Assembly: GCA_963576725.1 (NCBI GenBank)
Contig: OY755241.1
Coordinates: 54,064,484-54,128,483, forward strand
Length of the DNA stretch: 64,000 nt
Source of the DNA: Azorinus chamasolen
Lineage: Eukaryota; Mollusca; Bivalvia; Cardiida; Solecurtidae
Direction: 5' to 3'
Made by a program: the position numbers and the translations under genes. Below are positions 1 through 21,300 of the stretch, piece by piece; within the stretch, counting starts at the first letter, position 1, and every line of letters begins with the position of its first letter. The notes below the pieces were generated by a model. That model worked only from the letters and a program-made list of their open reading frames with translations. It had not been told where the DNA came from and searched no databases.

Positions 1-518
1 GACAGATAACGTCCTTTGTCAGCCATGCTTTTAAAACGGATAGCCAAATGAAATAGTTTACGGCACATATCGTTATTCTAAGTTATAGTTGACCATTTGA
101 ATTAACCATGGCAAAAAACGGATGACCGAATGAACCACGGATGCTGCAGTCGAGGGTGGTCGAGAGTACATGCCGTTCAATATTCGGCATTAATCTTGTT
201 GCCAGATATGGGACGTCACAGTCTGCGATGATCTCACTTTAAGCTCAGATATTTGGAGCTTAAAATATATCAGATACAGACAATCTGTTAATGACCACGG
301 AAACTTCAAGCTGAGCCAAATGTTCCGTAGGTTCTCAACACCATTGTCTTTAAGGTGCTTTGCACATAGGACCCTAGTTGCTTTCACATATACCCCGTCA
401 TTCCAAACAAAATCAGTGAATTTTACTGAGATTTCTTGGGACCTATCAGCACTGTGGGATGAAGACTTGCCAGGGGTAGAAGTGGGTTTTTTTTTAAAAG
501 TCTCAAAAGCCTCAATGT

Positions 519-551
519 CATCACGAAGTAAATACAGTTTACTTCGTGATG
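519..551. repeat. Short inverted repeat
   Basis: Arms catcacgaagtaaa and tttacttcgtgatg are separated by 5 nt. Family unknown. Confidence 0.5.
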
Positions 552-3342
552 TCATCAATAATGATTGGATCACTAACTAAATTTTCCGGGATTAGTGGCA
601 CAACATGGTCGGGTTTCCAAAAGGATCTTATTACATTAACACCAGACCATAAAATTTGTACACTTTCTCTGGACCGAGAATTTCAGAATTTGAACGTGGT
701 GTTCAGAATTCTAATGTTAAAGTCGGCTGGGTCGTTAACGACAGGATAAACAGACTATGGGTCTGCCTGTTACTGTTCTTGCAGCATGCATGATCCAAGC
801 ACAGGAATACGCAGACATAGATCTGCGCACAGTTTCGTGGCTTCTGCGAATGAGGGACTGACGTCTGGAATTTCTGTATTATTCTTTATTATAGTCTCAA
901 TTACATACAATACAATAATACACAGAATATAAATATGTACATAGCACACACATGTATGTAACCATTCTAAATTTAGAAATACTAGAGACTTTAATATTTC
1001 TCTTACTTCATATATCTTATAGGTGAAAAACAAATATCACCCGATCAGATCGTTTTGAATGACGGTTAACATAAAGCTTAACTAATTATTATTAACACAT
1101 ATATGCACATATATGCAAACATAGTAGACTCAGATCAGATGGCTAGCCTATTATACAGGAGTCGTCTGAAGCGTCTGCTCAGTTTGCTAGAGGAATTTGA
1201 TTGATCCGATTCTTTACTTTCTAAAATGGCTACAATGTTCCACCTTCCATATTTCATTATAACTATTTTGTCCATGTAGGTATAGAAAGTTGGACCAAAT
1301 ATAGAACAGGGAAAGGGTTAAAAGACATGGTAAAAGTTAAACTGGTAAAAGTTAAACTGCATATCTCTTGACACACGCCGCTAGTTATCGGTGATCGATG
1401 AGCCAAATCATCGGATTAGCACCTCTGTTGATTATGCATTATGCTCAAGGCACGGTTAATCTTCACCTGTCACTTGCCACGTGCCGCAACATATCAATAC
1501 TCAATCAAATATATACCGGTATGCAAACTGAAGCTGCTGAATCCGGGTCTACTCTGTTTGCAAAGGCGTATCTGAGGGAAAGGGATAATTAACACTCGTT
1601 GATTTATTACAAACAAACATGGCAGTTAATTTTGCTGGTCCATATCCATAGCCGTCGCAATTATTTAGAAGATTTTTAGAAGATTATGATTTGAAAAATT
1701 GTGAATACACGATATCCATTCATGCTATCAGACCGTGGAAATGCCTTATAGAGCAGTTATTATGGTGTTTCGACTTGAATTATAGCGTATTTCTATTTCG
1801 AACCTCAGAGTCAACCTGTGTCCTAGAGAGGCTGGTTGTCACTGGCGACTCGTTAATATTCTGAGAAAAATAGATGACTGCTCATCAAGAGTGGTGATTT
1901 CTTTGATAAATAAGACACAGGTAATGGAAATATGTGGTCAAATAAGCTTTCAAGGACGATTGCAGTGAATGAACCCTTCGATTTTTGAGCAAATTTCGGC
2001 CGTAGTTGGATACCTTTTACATAGAGCAGGGGTGTTCGCGATTTTTTTAAAAAAAAATTCTCATTTTTTGGATGGGTCAGAAAACTATCTTTTTGTATAT
2101 ACGTTTTAGATACTTATATGACATGTGATTAAAAAATAATGTATTTGTGATTGAGGTGTTGTTGTTGTTTAGACATAGCACCTGTGGAATAGATATGGAT
2201 CGGTTTTGGGTCTACTCTGTTTGCAACACATTTATATGAGGCAAAGGGTTAACTATTTCTGGAAATTGTGTATGTATGAATATGCACTTACTGAATGAAT
2301 AAAGTTTAATTTAACACCATTGTCATCCTTTTGAAATTACTAGCCTATGCTAACAGAGTAGATCTAAATCAGGCAGCTGATTGATCAAGATACACTCTGT
2401 CATAAAATTAAAATGTGCAGTTTTACGTTGAAGCAGATTACAAGATTAACTGAATCGTTTATAGCATACGCCAGCAAAAATCAATCAGAAATAGTAGGGA
2501 AACAACTTGTGAAAAAGTGGTTTGGCAAGCAATGTGCGAATGTCATGACTATCTAAATCTCACGCAAACACAATTTCTAATTTAAAACACGGTTGGAAAA
2601 TATCCCATTTTAAACGTTTACATCGCATATTTTTACATAAAAAAAATCTTATAAACATTTAGAATGACTTTACCAACTAATATTGAGAATAACCACCATA
2701 TTAACCACAGTAACCCGATATTTATCGAGTTGGCTTTGTTGACTCTGGGTCGACCGGTGTCGGCGTCTTTCCGTTGCTATAATTCGGGTTTTAAATGCAA
2801 TCTCAGACAATATTTCGAATATTTAAATATTTTTATTCATTTATTACAGTACAATATTACTATGTATAGCTGTGTATATATAAATAATGCCCTAAAACGC
2901 CTTTTTAAGTTAGTTGTCTCTAGTTGACAGTTGTTGTCTGTTTAGTACCACCGCTAGAATCAGTTGGAACGAGGAGATATTTTTTAGTTTTGGAAGGACG
3001 GAATATTTAGTTCGAATTAAACGGAAGTTCGAGATGACGGACTTCCACAGTTGTTATGTTATGTTTTACATTTTGTACTGTGATTACTGTCTTCTATGCG
3101 GCGGGGATACCTTTATTTACAATGTTTGTTTAGCTAGGGTGACTTTGAGATAAGTGTGAGTTTAGGACGTCCGTAAACCAGTTTAAACCCCCAGTGGTGA
3201 TTTTGCTATTGACGGTGCCAAGGCGGTTCTCTCTTTGTCACCCTTTTGTTTGTCTTGTGTCTTTGTGCTTGTGTTTTGTTCATGTTTGTCACTGGTGCTT
3301 GTGTATTTGTTGGTGTTTTCTGTGTTCTTCTCGTGTGTTTAG

Positions 3343-3379
3343 TTGTGTGTGTGTGGTGTGTGTGTGTGTGTGTGTGTGG
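3343..3379. repeat. (TG)n microsatellite
   Basis: Nearly pure TG dinucleotides with one interruption. It generates the spurious His/Thr-rich frame on the other strand. Confidence 0.9.
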
Positions 3380-3559
3380 CATGCTGTCTATTGACGTGTT
3401 GGTGGTGATTGCGTCTTGTATGTGACTTTCTACTGTATGTGTGTGTATGAGTATTATTATAAATTGCTATGCTTTCTGTAGGCGTTTTGGTGATGGTGGC
3501 GTTTTGTGTGCGTCTTTTCCTGCTTGACTTTACTACTTTTTCATTTATCGGAGTTCGGG

Positions 3560-3731
3560 TTAACCTTTCCCTCATAAAAACGTGTTTGCTAATGGAATTT
3601 GATATATCTGTTTCTTTACTTTCTGAAATGGCTACAATGCTCCACCTTCCATATTTCGTTATAACTATTTTGTCCATGAACATTCAGTAGGTGTCAAAAT
3701 TTGAAATAACACAGAACAGGGAAAGGGTTAA
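3560..3731 (+). mobile_element. TTAA-A MITE, internally deleted
   Basis: Both ends are present (TTAACCTTTCCCTC and GGGAAAGGGTTAA), but the central palindrome is missing; the left end jumps straight to tgtttgctaatgg. Confidence 0.75.
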
Positions 3732-4179
3732 TATTAATGTTCATTATGGGTAGAGTCGGCCATGAGTATTCACGGACTAAAGGGTAAGATATACATGAAG
3801 TCAGCACTTCCAAATTGAGTCCATAGACTATATACGGGCCAGATGCACCTGTAAGCAGAGGATCATCTTATAGGATTATTTCTGCGGAGGCATATTTGCA
3901 TATACTGGGCAGTTTTACAGATTTCGAGACGACTCGGTACCAAACCAATTCGGTACCTAGGGTACTTGGACGATTCGGCACCATAAAAGATTGCTTGTTT
4001 CTAATATTTTATTCCAAATTAATGACAAACTGACATTTAATACATGTATTTACATTTTATTATGAAATTTGTCAATTTTCTTTAATAGTATATTGAACAC
4101 ACTTTATATCAAAATACTATGGAGGGATTGATTTTCTCTTATACCATATTATCTCTAATAAATGCCGATCAGGGGCAAT

Positions 4180-4407
4180 TTAACCCATTCCCTCAAATGC
4201 TATTTTTAGACCCAACCTCTTTTAATAAATTTACCAAAAAGGAGTATTAACTAGAGAAAAGGAAACTTTTGGAATTGTGTAGTATTGAAACCATTGTGAT
4301 AAATAGAGCATTTGCTCCATAGGAGCAAATGCTCTATTTATCACAATGGTTTCAAGTAGTGATTAATACAGTGGCGTAGAAAGGCATATTATGGAGGAAA
4401 TGGTTAA
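4180..4407 (+). mobile_element. TTAA-B MITE
   Basis: Ends TTAACCCATTCCCTC and GAGGAAATGGTTAA. The central palindrome at about 4285-4355 can fold on gaaaccattgtgataaatag paired with its complement. Confidence 0.85.
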
Positions 4408-4608
4408 TCTTTTAAAAAGGAGCTTTTTGCACTTTGTACACAAGTAGTTGTGTAATGCTTTCTTCCAGGGGAGCTTTCTGCATTGCTTTCAGTCTGCATT
4501 GAGACATACATGTACTTTGTATTATGAAAAACCTATATTTCGGTATTAATGCTTATAATGACCTTGAAAGAGTTCATTGTGTTGGTAATTCCTTTGTGTA
4601 TGATATTC

Positions 4609-4758
4609 TTTAAGACAAAACACTAAAAGTTTTTTTGTTTGTTTTTTTTAACCTCATTAACAGTTTCGCCCAGTACTGGACAGTAGCTCTGAGGATGTCC
4701 AAAGTAGTGGACGAAACTGTTAGTGAAGTTAAAAAAAACTTTTAGTGTTGTGTCTTAA
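4609..4758. mobile_element. Small TTAA-flanked palindromic element
   Basis: 150 bp with inverted ends TTAAGACAAAACACTAAAAG and its near complement, plus a second inner inverted pair (cattaacagtttcg / cgaaactgttagtg). It shares its right TTAA with the next TTAA-B element. Only this copy is in the window. Confidence 0.7.
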
Positions 4759-4963
4759 CCCTTTTCTCTATAAATCTGCCTTTCTACGCCTCTGTAAAAG
4801 TCATTTTTTGAAACCATTGTGATATATAGAGCATCTGCTCTTTATCACAATGATTTCAGATTTACAAGATTCTAAAATTGTCCTTTTCTCTAGTTAATTC
4901 TCCTTTTCGGTAGATTTATTCAAAGGGTTGGATTTAAAAATAGTCTATTAGGTAATGGGATAA
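4755..4963 (-). mobile_element. TTAA-B MITE, palindrome shortened
   Basis: Reverse orientation. The ends and the taggctattttta-type arm are recognisable; one half of the central palindrome is deleted. Confidence 0.7.
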
Positions 4964-5116
4964 AGAAAATCATATACAATGCTTATAATGGTATTGACTT
5001 GGCTTTTTATTGACAGTTAATCTCCACCACCCCAAGAAGCAAGGGGTCAGTTATTACAGTGGGAGTGTTTATTAGGGAAAATACGGTATATTTACACAAC
5101 ACACATGAAGAGAGCA

Positions 5117-5301
5117 GAGCTCTAGATAAGATGCGTAAATTAAATCATTTTCAGGAATAACTTCTTTATTTCTTCACCAAAACATATACTGTGACCACTC
5201 TTTAGAAGAGACGATTCTAAAGTGTGGTCACAGTATAGGTTTTGGTGGAGAAATGACAATTTTAGTATTTGGGTAAGCATCTTTATCTGTAGCTCTGAGA
5301 G
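5117..5301. mobile_element. Family D hairpin element
   Basis: Outer arms gagctctagataagatgcg and its complement; inner hairpin with gtgaccactctttaga arms. About 185 bp. Other copies are at 27289, 36042 and 63101. Confidence 0.8.
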
Positions 5302-5684
5302 TCATGCACCCTTTATCTCTGGTATGACTATCATTGGCATTGTACAGGATAAAGTACTAAATTAATCTATGGCAATAAAAATCTGAAAGCTCATACTTAT
5401 ATGACATTATGGTTCATTTTGGAACAGAAAAACACTTTCATTCAAAAATAAATTTAATTTGCTAAGATTATTGTCTACTTTAGGTTTCAAAGTGGAGCAT
5501 TCTTTAAGTAGAATTTCAAAAAGTTCAGATCATGACGCAACACTGGTTACTCAGTATCTTGTCTGTACCCAAACTGATTGCATACATATTTTATTAAGGT
5601 GTGGAAAGAATAAAGTTAAAGTTTAGAGTAATAATTTTTTTAAACAATACACAGTCCATCTTGCCTTTCTCACTTCTTTAATCC

Positions 5685-5935
5685 TTTAATTCATGAATAT
5701 TCGCGTCAGAAATAATGACTGTATGAATAATAGTTTGCTGATTTTTTATAATGCAATCAGAAACAGTAGAATTTTTACCAATAAAGAAACTGTAGACATA
5801 TATCCATGTTATTTCATTTGCAAACAGAGCAGACCCTGGTCAGATGGCTCCAACAGGAGCTGTCTGATCTGGGTCTACTTTGATTTCTACTTCTAATAAG
5901 GTGCCAAACAGCTTCTTGATGGAGTAAACAGTTAA
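5685..5935 (+). mobile_element. TTAA-C MITE, decayed
   Basis: Has the tcatgaatattc start, the gcaaacagagcagaccctg palindrome and a gatggagtaaacagttaa end, with scattered differences. Confidence 0.6.
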
Positions 5936-6105
5936 GTTTACACGTTACATCTGGTTTTCACCAGTATGTTCTAAAACAAAAGATGTTGCACAATGAATGT
6001 CTTCATCAATGTTATTATGCTGTCCTGAGCGAAGTTCAACTTCTTGTTCGTAATACCACAGGCCATACACAGGTAGGATTCACAGGCCCAATTTGTCCAC
6101 ACACC

Positions 6106-15065
<8,960 letters not shown>

Positions 15066-15355
15066 CGTGTTTATTCCCTCTTTCTTCCTCTCGTTGTCAA
15101 ACTGAAAACCGACAAAATACTTGATACAGAGCTACGTGAAAACAATGAAATGTTCGTGTGAAGATATCTTTTTAAACGAATATTTCTAAATAATATTGCA
15201 TAATTTCTATATCAAAATTTTATAGTCATTTGACTGAATATAAAATATTTGTTAAAATGTAGACAGAAAAAATACTTTAATACGAACATTCGCTGTGGCA
15301 GAATGAATTTCCGGTTTATACTTTGTATTTAGAATAGGGGAAACACTGCAAAAAC
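15066..15355. promoter_or_regulatory. Shared bidirectional promoter of RPB7 and MRPL4
   Basis: The two start codons face apart across only 290 bp, and none of the local MITE families is present there. An ETS-type core, ACCGGAA on the minus strand, lies at 15309-15315, 41 nt before the MRPL4 ATG. The rest is AT-rich with a pyrimidine tract next to the RPB7 start. I see no certain TATA box. Head-to-head housekeeping genes usually have this arrangement; the ETS assignment is by motif only. Confidence 0.6.
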
Positions 15356-18300
15356 ATGAATCTTGTGCAAAGAATATCGTCACCATTGCAACGGATTGAA
15401 TGTTTCAGATTGCTAAAACTGTTAAAGGTTGTAGCTTATGTGGTTTTTAGTTATTATTGAACAATTGTCTTTTGTCATTAGTTTTCGTGGTACATTATAT
15501 TACTCCTGATTACTTTTCTAAGTTCCTTACGTTCATTCTCCACCTGAACATGTTTTATCTTAAGGTAACTTTATACAATAAATATAACACAAACTTTCTA
15601 TAAAAAATTACGAAATAGTTTACATTTTTACTGTCAGTAACAGTAACTATCCTCGGAGGTCCTTGAATCGTTACCTGAACCAAAGACCTATGATAACACA
15701 TAGGTCTTTGCCTGAACGGTTCTGCCATCTGTAAATAACCCATTATCACAGATCGAAAATCACAGAAGTTGAAGGAACTGTCTTTAGGTAAACTGATGCT
15801 AAAATAGTCTCCTCTAGCCTAGTATCGCCGAAAGAAGGGGTGTATGCATGCGGGTTCACATTTGTCATGTGATTTGTGTACTCTAAATGGTGATATTGAG
15901 CTTACTGCTACTTTCGGTTTTAACAATATCCCAGCAGAGTACACAGGCTTTAAGACTGATTTAGGTTAGGACACATACTGTGACCTAATGATTCCTGTCA
16001 GTGTGGATTTTCTTCCAAAATACGACATAATTCTTAAATAAAGACATGCAGTATGTAGCACCCAAATACATGTATGTATTTAATGTATGTACCTGACAAG
16101 AAAACTTCCGAAGTCAGTTATTTTTTTTTATGCTTTTAATCTACTAAATTCTTTTCCGTAGTGCTTACAGTAACCACTATATTGCACTCATGTGTATACA
16201 CTGGCATCGCATGACAACACCAGTTTGGGTTGCAGTGTGAATTTATGAGCGTATCTGGGGTCAGTTGTTTGAATTATGTAAATACCACAAAAGTGCAGAT
16301 TAACATTGACAATTAGGTCCAATATGACCAGATTGTAAATTAGAAATTTGACAATTTCCATCCCATATTTGTCGTTTTGCCGTGAGACTGTATGACGGCA
16401 ACCATCACAAAATTAACATGCTGTCTTACAGCTCATTAATGAGACTATCGGGTTATTTGTTAGAAATGAAAAAATAAAGTTCACGCCACAGAATAAAAAT
16501 AATGTCTTTTATCAGGTATATTAAAGTTATTATCATGTTCAATTCATGCTTCTGGTTAGTTTAACGTTTGTAATATTGGTCCTTTGTGGCAATTTTCATC
16601 ACATGGGGTTATTTACAATTAGTTTTATAATGAGATGCAACACAAGTTGTTTTGAATTAATAATAAACTTTATAAGAACAAAAGTATCTTAACTATTGAT
16701 AGTTGAGCTAACAACTGGCAATTTGGCAATCATTATTGGATTGAGACTTTTAATAGCGATCCATACTATCGGGACACTCAGGATTGCAATGCAACGATAT
16801 TTGATGCATCGACCCACTCCAAATGACGTCAACATTGTCAGGCTGTTTTAGAAAGGAGAAATGTTTCTTGGTGTTCACCTGGGAATATGTTGTTGTCAAT
16901 TATGGCTTCTAAATAGGTCTCATAGGCAGGCTAGCCCTTTTCTTGCCCCAAAACAAGTGTCTTTTTTTTTTTTTTATAAATTATGTTTCTAACAATCTGC
17001 ATTACTTACCAGATTTCTGTCAAAAATTTAATTTTAACTGCGAAATAGTTTGCTAGCTAAATCTGTAATGTATGTACTTTGAATTGTTCAAATAACAGAC
17101 ATTTACACTTTAATTACACAAGTCCTGTGGTTGTAATCACATGGGTCTGGACCACTTCATTGGGGTCTATACAGCGATTTTTTTCCTGGGATTGTGAATG
17201 GGTCCGGTACCTCTTGAATTGTGAAAAATTAGCGTGGTTTGGTCAAAAATTGTGAAAAAAGTATCGGTGTTTTTACAAAAATTGTGAAAATTTGGATAGG
17301 TGGTTAAATGCACATTTTTACCAATTGAATCACCTTTTGAAAGTATTTTCGGCCGAATATAAATTTGAGGACCGAGACGCATACGTTTTATTCATATTCT
17401 TGTAAAAGCGTCCGAGATGTGCAAAGAAAAGTGATACGAAATTCGAATACCTTGGACTTTATCCCGAGAAACCGTTTGAGATACAAAACTTTGCAAAGGG
17501 GAATATAGCGATGTAAATATTGGTAAAAAATCAGTGTAAGTACAAAGTAAAAGGCCGATTGTGAAATAATTCAACAGCTTTGTGAATGGGTCCAACGGAC
17601 CCTGCTTGTAAATTGTGAAGGTCCGTTTCAAATTGTGACAGGGTCTGTTTTACGGTACCAGTTATATAGGGAAAAAAATCGCTGCTATATGTACTATATA
17701 ATAGTACATATAGACCCCCATGAAGCGGTCCAGACCCCTGTGGTTGTAATAGCGTGATGTGTAATTCCCTTGATAATTGCTTGCAATGAACTTGCCCAAA
17801 TAGAAGTAGACTGTGGTTATCAGATAATTGAAATTGATATACATGTACATGTATTCAGGATAGATAGACACTACTTTATCTGAAAGAGATGCCGTTGCAA
17901 ACAGAGTAGACTCCTGATTAGACAGCTTCTCCAGGAGTCATCTGCTCTGTTTGCATATGGAATTTTCTGCCATGGCCAAAACTCCTGCATTCATATTATG
18001 CCTTTATATAAAATCAGCTGATTAATATATATGATGTGACATTGATGTCATTATTTCTTACAGTAGGTAAAGAGTTGACAGTGTGTGATCAAGAAGTTTC
18101 TCTCATAGCCTTGGGTAATAAACTTGGTTTTTTGTAGATGCCAATCTGTTATTGTAGTTGGCTCTGACTTGTCAAATGGCTTTAACACTTTCACTCTTAG
18201 TAATATATTTTAACCCTTTCCTCCATGAATACATGTATTCATGTAAGAAATAATGGTGTCATGAATATTAATTAGATTAATTTCTTATGATAGCACATAG

Positions 18301-21300
18301 ACACATGAAATTTTGACTATGACAGAAACAGTAGAATCATATCTATATTATATCAAAACAAACACAGCAGACATTGATCAGATGGCTTCTATAGGTCCCA
18401 TCTGATTTGGGTCTACTGTTTGCAAAGGCGTAGAAAGGCATATTTATGGAGTAACGGGTTAATGCCTTTAATGCAAACAGAGTAGACCAAGATCAGACAC
18501 CTGTAGGATGTTTTTTCGAAGCCAAAATTTTATTTGGGAAATTTGACATTATAAAAATTCAATTCATGAATATTCCTGAAGTGACCAATCCATGCATAAA
18601 TTTTCATCAGGGAAAGTGTTAAGATTTCTCACAATATATCAACTTTTGATCAAATTAAATAGAGATGTGTTTTGTTTTTTTCTTTGCAGAGAAAGGTTCA
18701 TGTTAGCCCAGTAATTCTGAGTGATGATTCCAGTGGTTCCAAAACAGGTAAATTTCATCTAGCTCTTTGTCTCATGAATATTCATATAAGAAATAATGAC
18801 ATCATGAATATTTTTTACCTGAATTTCTGTTATGATGTGTGAACACAAAAACTGTACAATCTGGGTCTACTCTGTTTGCAAAAATGATATTTGGTAAAAG
18901 GTTAAAATTCATCCTACTTTGATTACCCTGTGGATTTTTTTTAACAAGGATTATGTTTACTATAGGATTTTTAGCTCGTATGTTTCGAAGAAAATTCGAG
19001 CTGTTGTGATCACTGGAACGTAGTTGTAGTCGTCGGCATGCAAAAACTTTAATGTAGCTCATTACTTGAAAAGTATAAGAGGTATCATCATGAAACTTAA
19101 TAGGTTGGTAGATCTCATTGAGGAGAAGGCCCCTACATAAGAACCATAACTATTTATTTCAAAAGTTTGGAGTTATGGCCCTTTATTTTTTGTCAAAAAG
19201 TTTTAATTTAACTGGATAAGCACCAAATCAGATGAGCACTAGAAATGCACGCAGCTCTTGTTTGCAATTTGCTATTCTATGAGATCACTTAAGTCAGTGT
19301 TCGCGCTAGCCTTGAATTTCACCGAGTCCCACAGACTCAGTGCCCTTGAAATACTAGAGTCCCACTGAATCCCATTTGAGTCTCAGTTTTTTCTTCAATT
19401 AAAAATGCATGATCTAATAGTGAAAATGCTAGATCTATATATTTTCATTTAACATATTTCTATTATCTCTCAGCAAGCTTTTCTAAATAACTAGTTGAAC
19501 TTAAATGAAGCATGTTTTTGTAACTAGATGTATTATTTTTATTTGTGAGAATATCTTGAATATTTTCATGCACATGATATTAGTACATCTAATCCTTGGA
19601 TGAGGATAATCAATGTTTCAGCTACAGTGTATTTGTACCACATTGGTTGCTGAATTCACATCATTCCGATCAAATAGCAATAGACAATGCATGTAAAGAG
19701 GATCTATGAACTGGGCTTCTTGGAATCGATGGTTGTGTTTAGGTGGAGACGCCATCATTACTCAGCATGCCGTTGCTATACGAGCACGTTTAACCCCGCG
19801 ATTAAACAATAGATAATGAAATCGCCGGGTTCAAGCTGTGACATCGCTCGATACATGTAAATGCTAAAAAAAACAACTGTACTCCTGCAATAGATCTATT
19901 AAAACTTTATTATTAATAATAATTTGATGATAGTGACACATAATATTAATTATTTCAACTGTTCAAAACCTAAAATACTGACCAGATTACCAGAATAGTA
20001 AATAGATCTATCAGCTTTAAGAACTGAAGTTTTAGCGTTGCGTCCCAGGGACTCGACGACCTCCGAATTTCCGAGTCCCGGTCAATTTCTTTGTGTAAAT
20101 AGATATGATTACGGTGTATACGCGAACACAGTATGTTGCAAGTGGAAATGAAGTTTTGTCTATGGATTATGACATTTATGTATATTATATGAACCATGAC
20201 TCAGGATGAAGGCACATTGTGGTTTTATCTAACTTTATACTCCATGAATACTCATTTAAGAAATAACGACTATGAATGACATATAAACACAAGATATATA
20301 GTTATGACAGAAATTGATGAATCAAATCTGTATTATTTCATAAGCAAATAGAGCAGACCCTGATCAGAAGACTCCTACAGGAGCCCTCTGATCTGGGTCT
20401 GCATTACAGACCTCGCAGAACAAGATGTCATAATGGTCATTTTGCATTTTTCGTAGGAAATCATTGCAATGTGTCCATGATGATCCATGCACTGTTGAGT
20501 TTTTGTACTCTGTTTGCAAAGGCAATGAAAGCTATATATATGTGTTAATCTTGATCAGTTTCTCAATATTTCATCTGCATCCTAACAAAGATGATCACAA
20601 ATCAATGAATACTATTGATATTTTTATACCCCCCTTTTGAAAAAATGGGGGTATATTGCTTTGCACATGTCGGTCGGTCGGTCGGTCGGTCGGTCGGTCG
20701 GTAGATCGATGGTTTCCGAACGATAACTAATAAACGCCTTGGCCTAGAATCTTCAAACTTGCTGTGGTGGTTGGTCATGACAAGTAGATGACCCCTATTG
20801 TTTTTGAGGTCACTAGGTCAAAGGTCAAGGTCACCATGACCTAAAATGGTGAAATAGTTTCCGATCAATAACTGCTCAAGGGTTTGGCTTGGGATCTTCA
20901 AACTTGCTGTGGTGGTTGGTCATGACCACTAGATGACCCCTATTGATTTTGAGGTCACTGGGTCAAAGGTCAAGGTCACCATGACCTTAACTGGTTAAAT
21001 GGTTTCCGATCAATAACTGCTCAAGGGTTTAGCTTAGAATCTTCAAACTTGCTGTGGTAGTTGGTCATGACCACTGGATGACCCCTATTGATTTTGAGGT
21101 TGCTAGGTCAAAGGTCAAGGTCACCATGACCTTAACTTGTTAAATGGTTTCCGATCAATAACTGCTCATGGGTTTAGCTTAGAATCTTCAAACTTACTGT
21201 GGTAGTTGGTCACGACCACTGGATGACCCCTATTGTTTTTGAGGTCACTAGGTCAAAGGTCAAGGTCAACATGACATTAACTGGTAAAATGGTTTCTGAT

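Larger units (their letters stand above)
1..6105. other. Intergenic region before the RPB7 3' end
   Basis: No gene I can support. Open frames at 190-573 (minus) and 770-1033 (minus) match nothing I know. Contents: a 14-bp-arm inverted repeat at 519-551, TTAA-A remnants at about 1136-1321 and 3560-3731, a TG microsatellite, TTAA elements at 4180-4963, a family D hairpin at 5117-5301, and a decayed TTAA-C copy at about 5685-5935. The RPB7 3' UTR must occupy the right end, but its poly(A) site is not clear. Confidence 0.6.

Noticed and set aside
190..573. 127-codon minus-strand frame
   Set aside because: No recognisable domain; it spans an inverted repeat and a poly-T run, and a competing frame covers the other strand.
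3339..3683. 114-codon His/Thr-rich frame
   Set aside because: Arises from the TG microsatellite on the opposite strand; no protein-like composition outside it.
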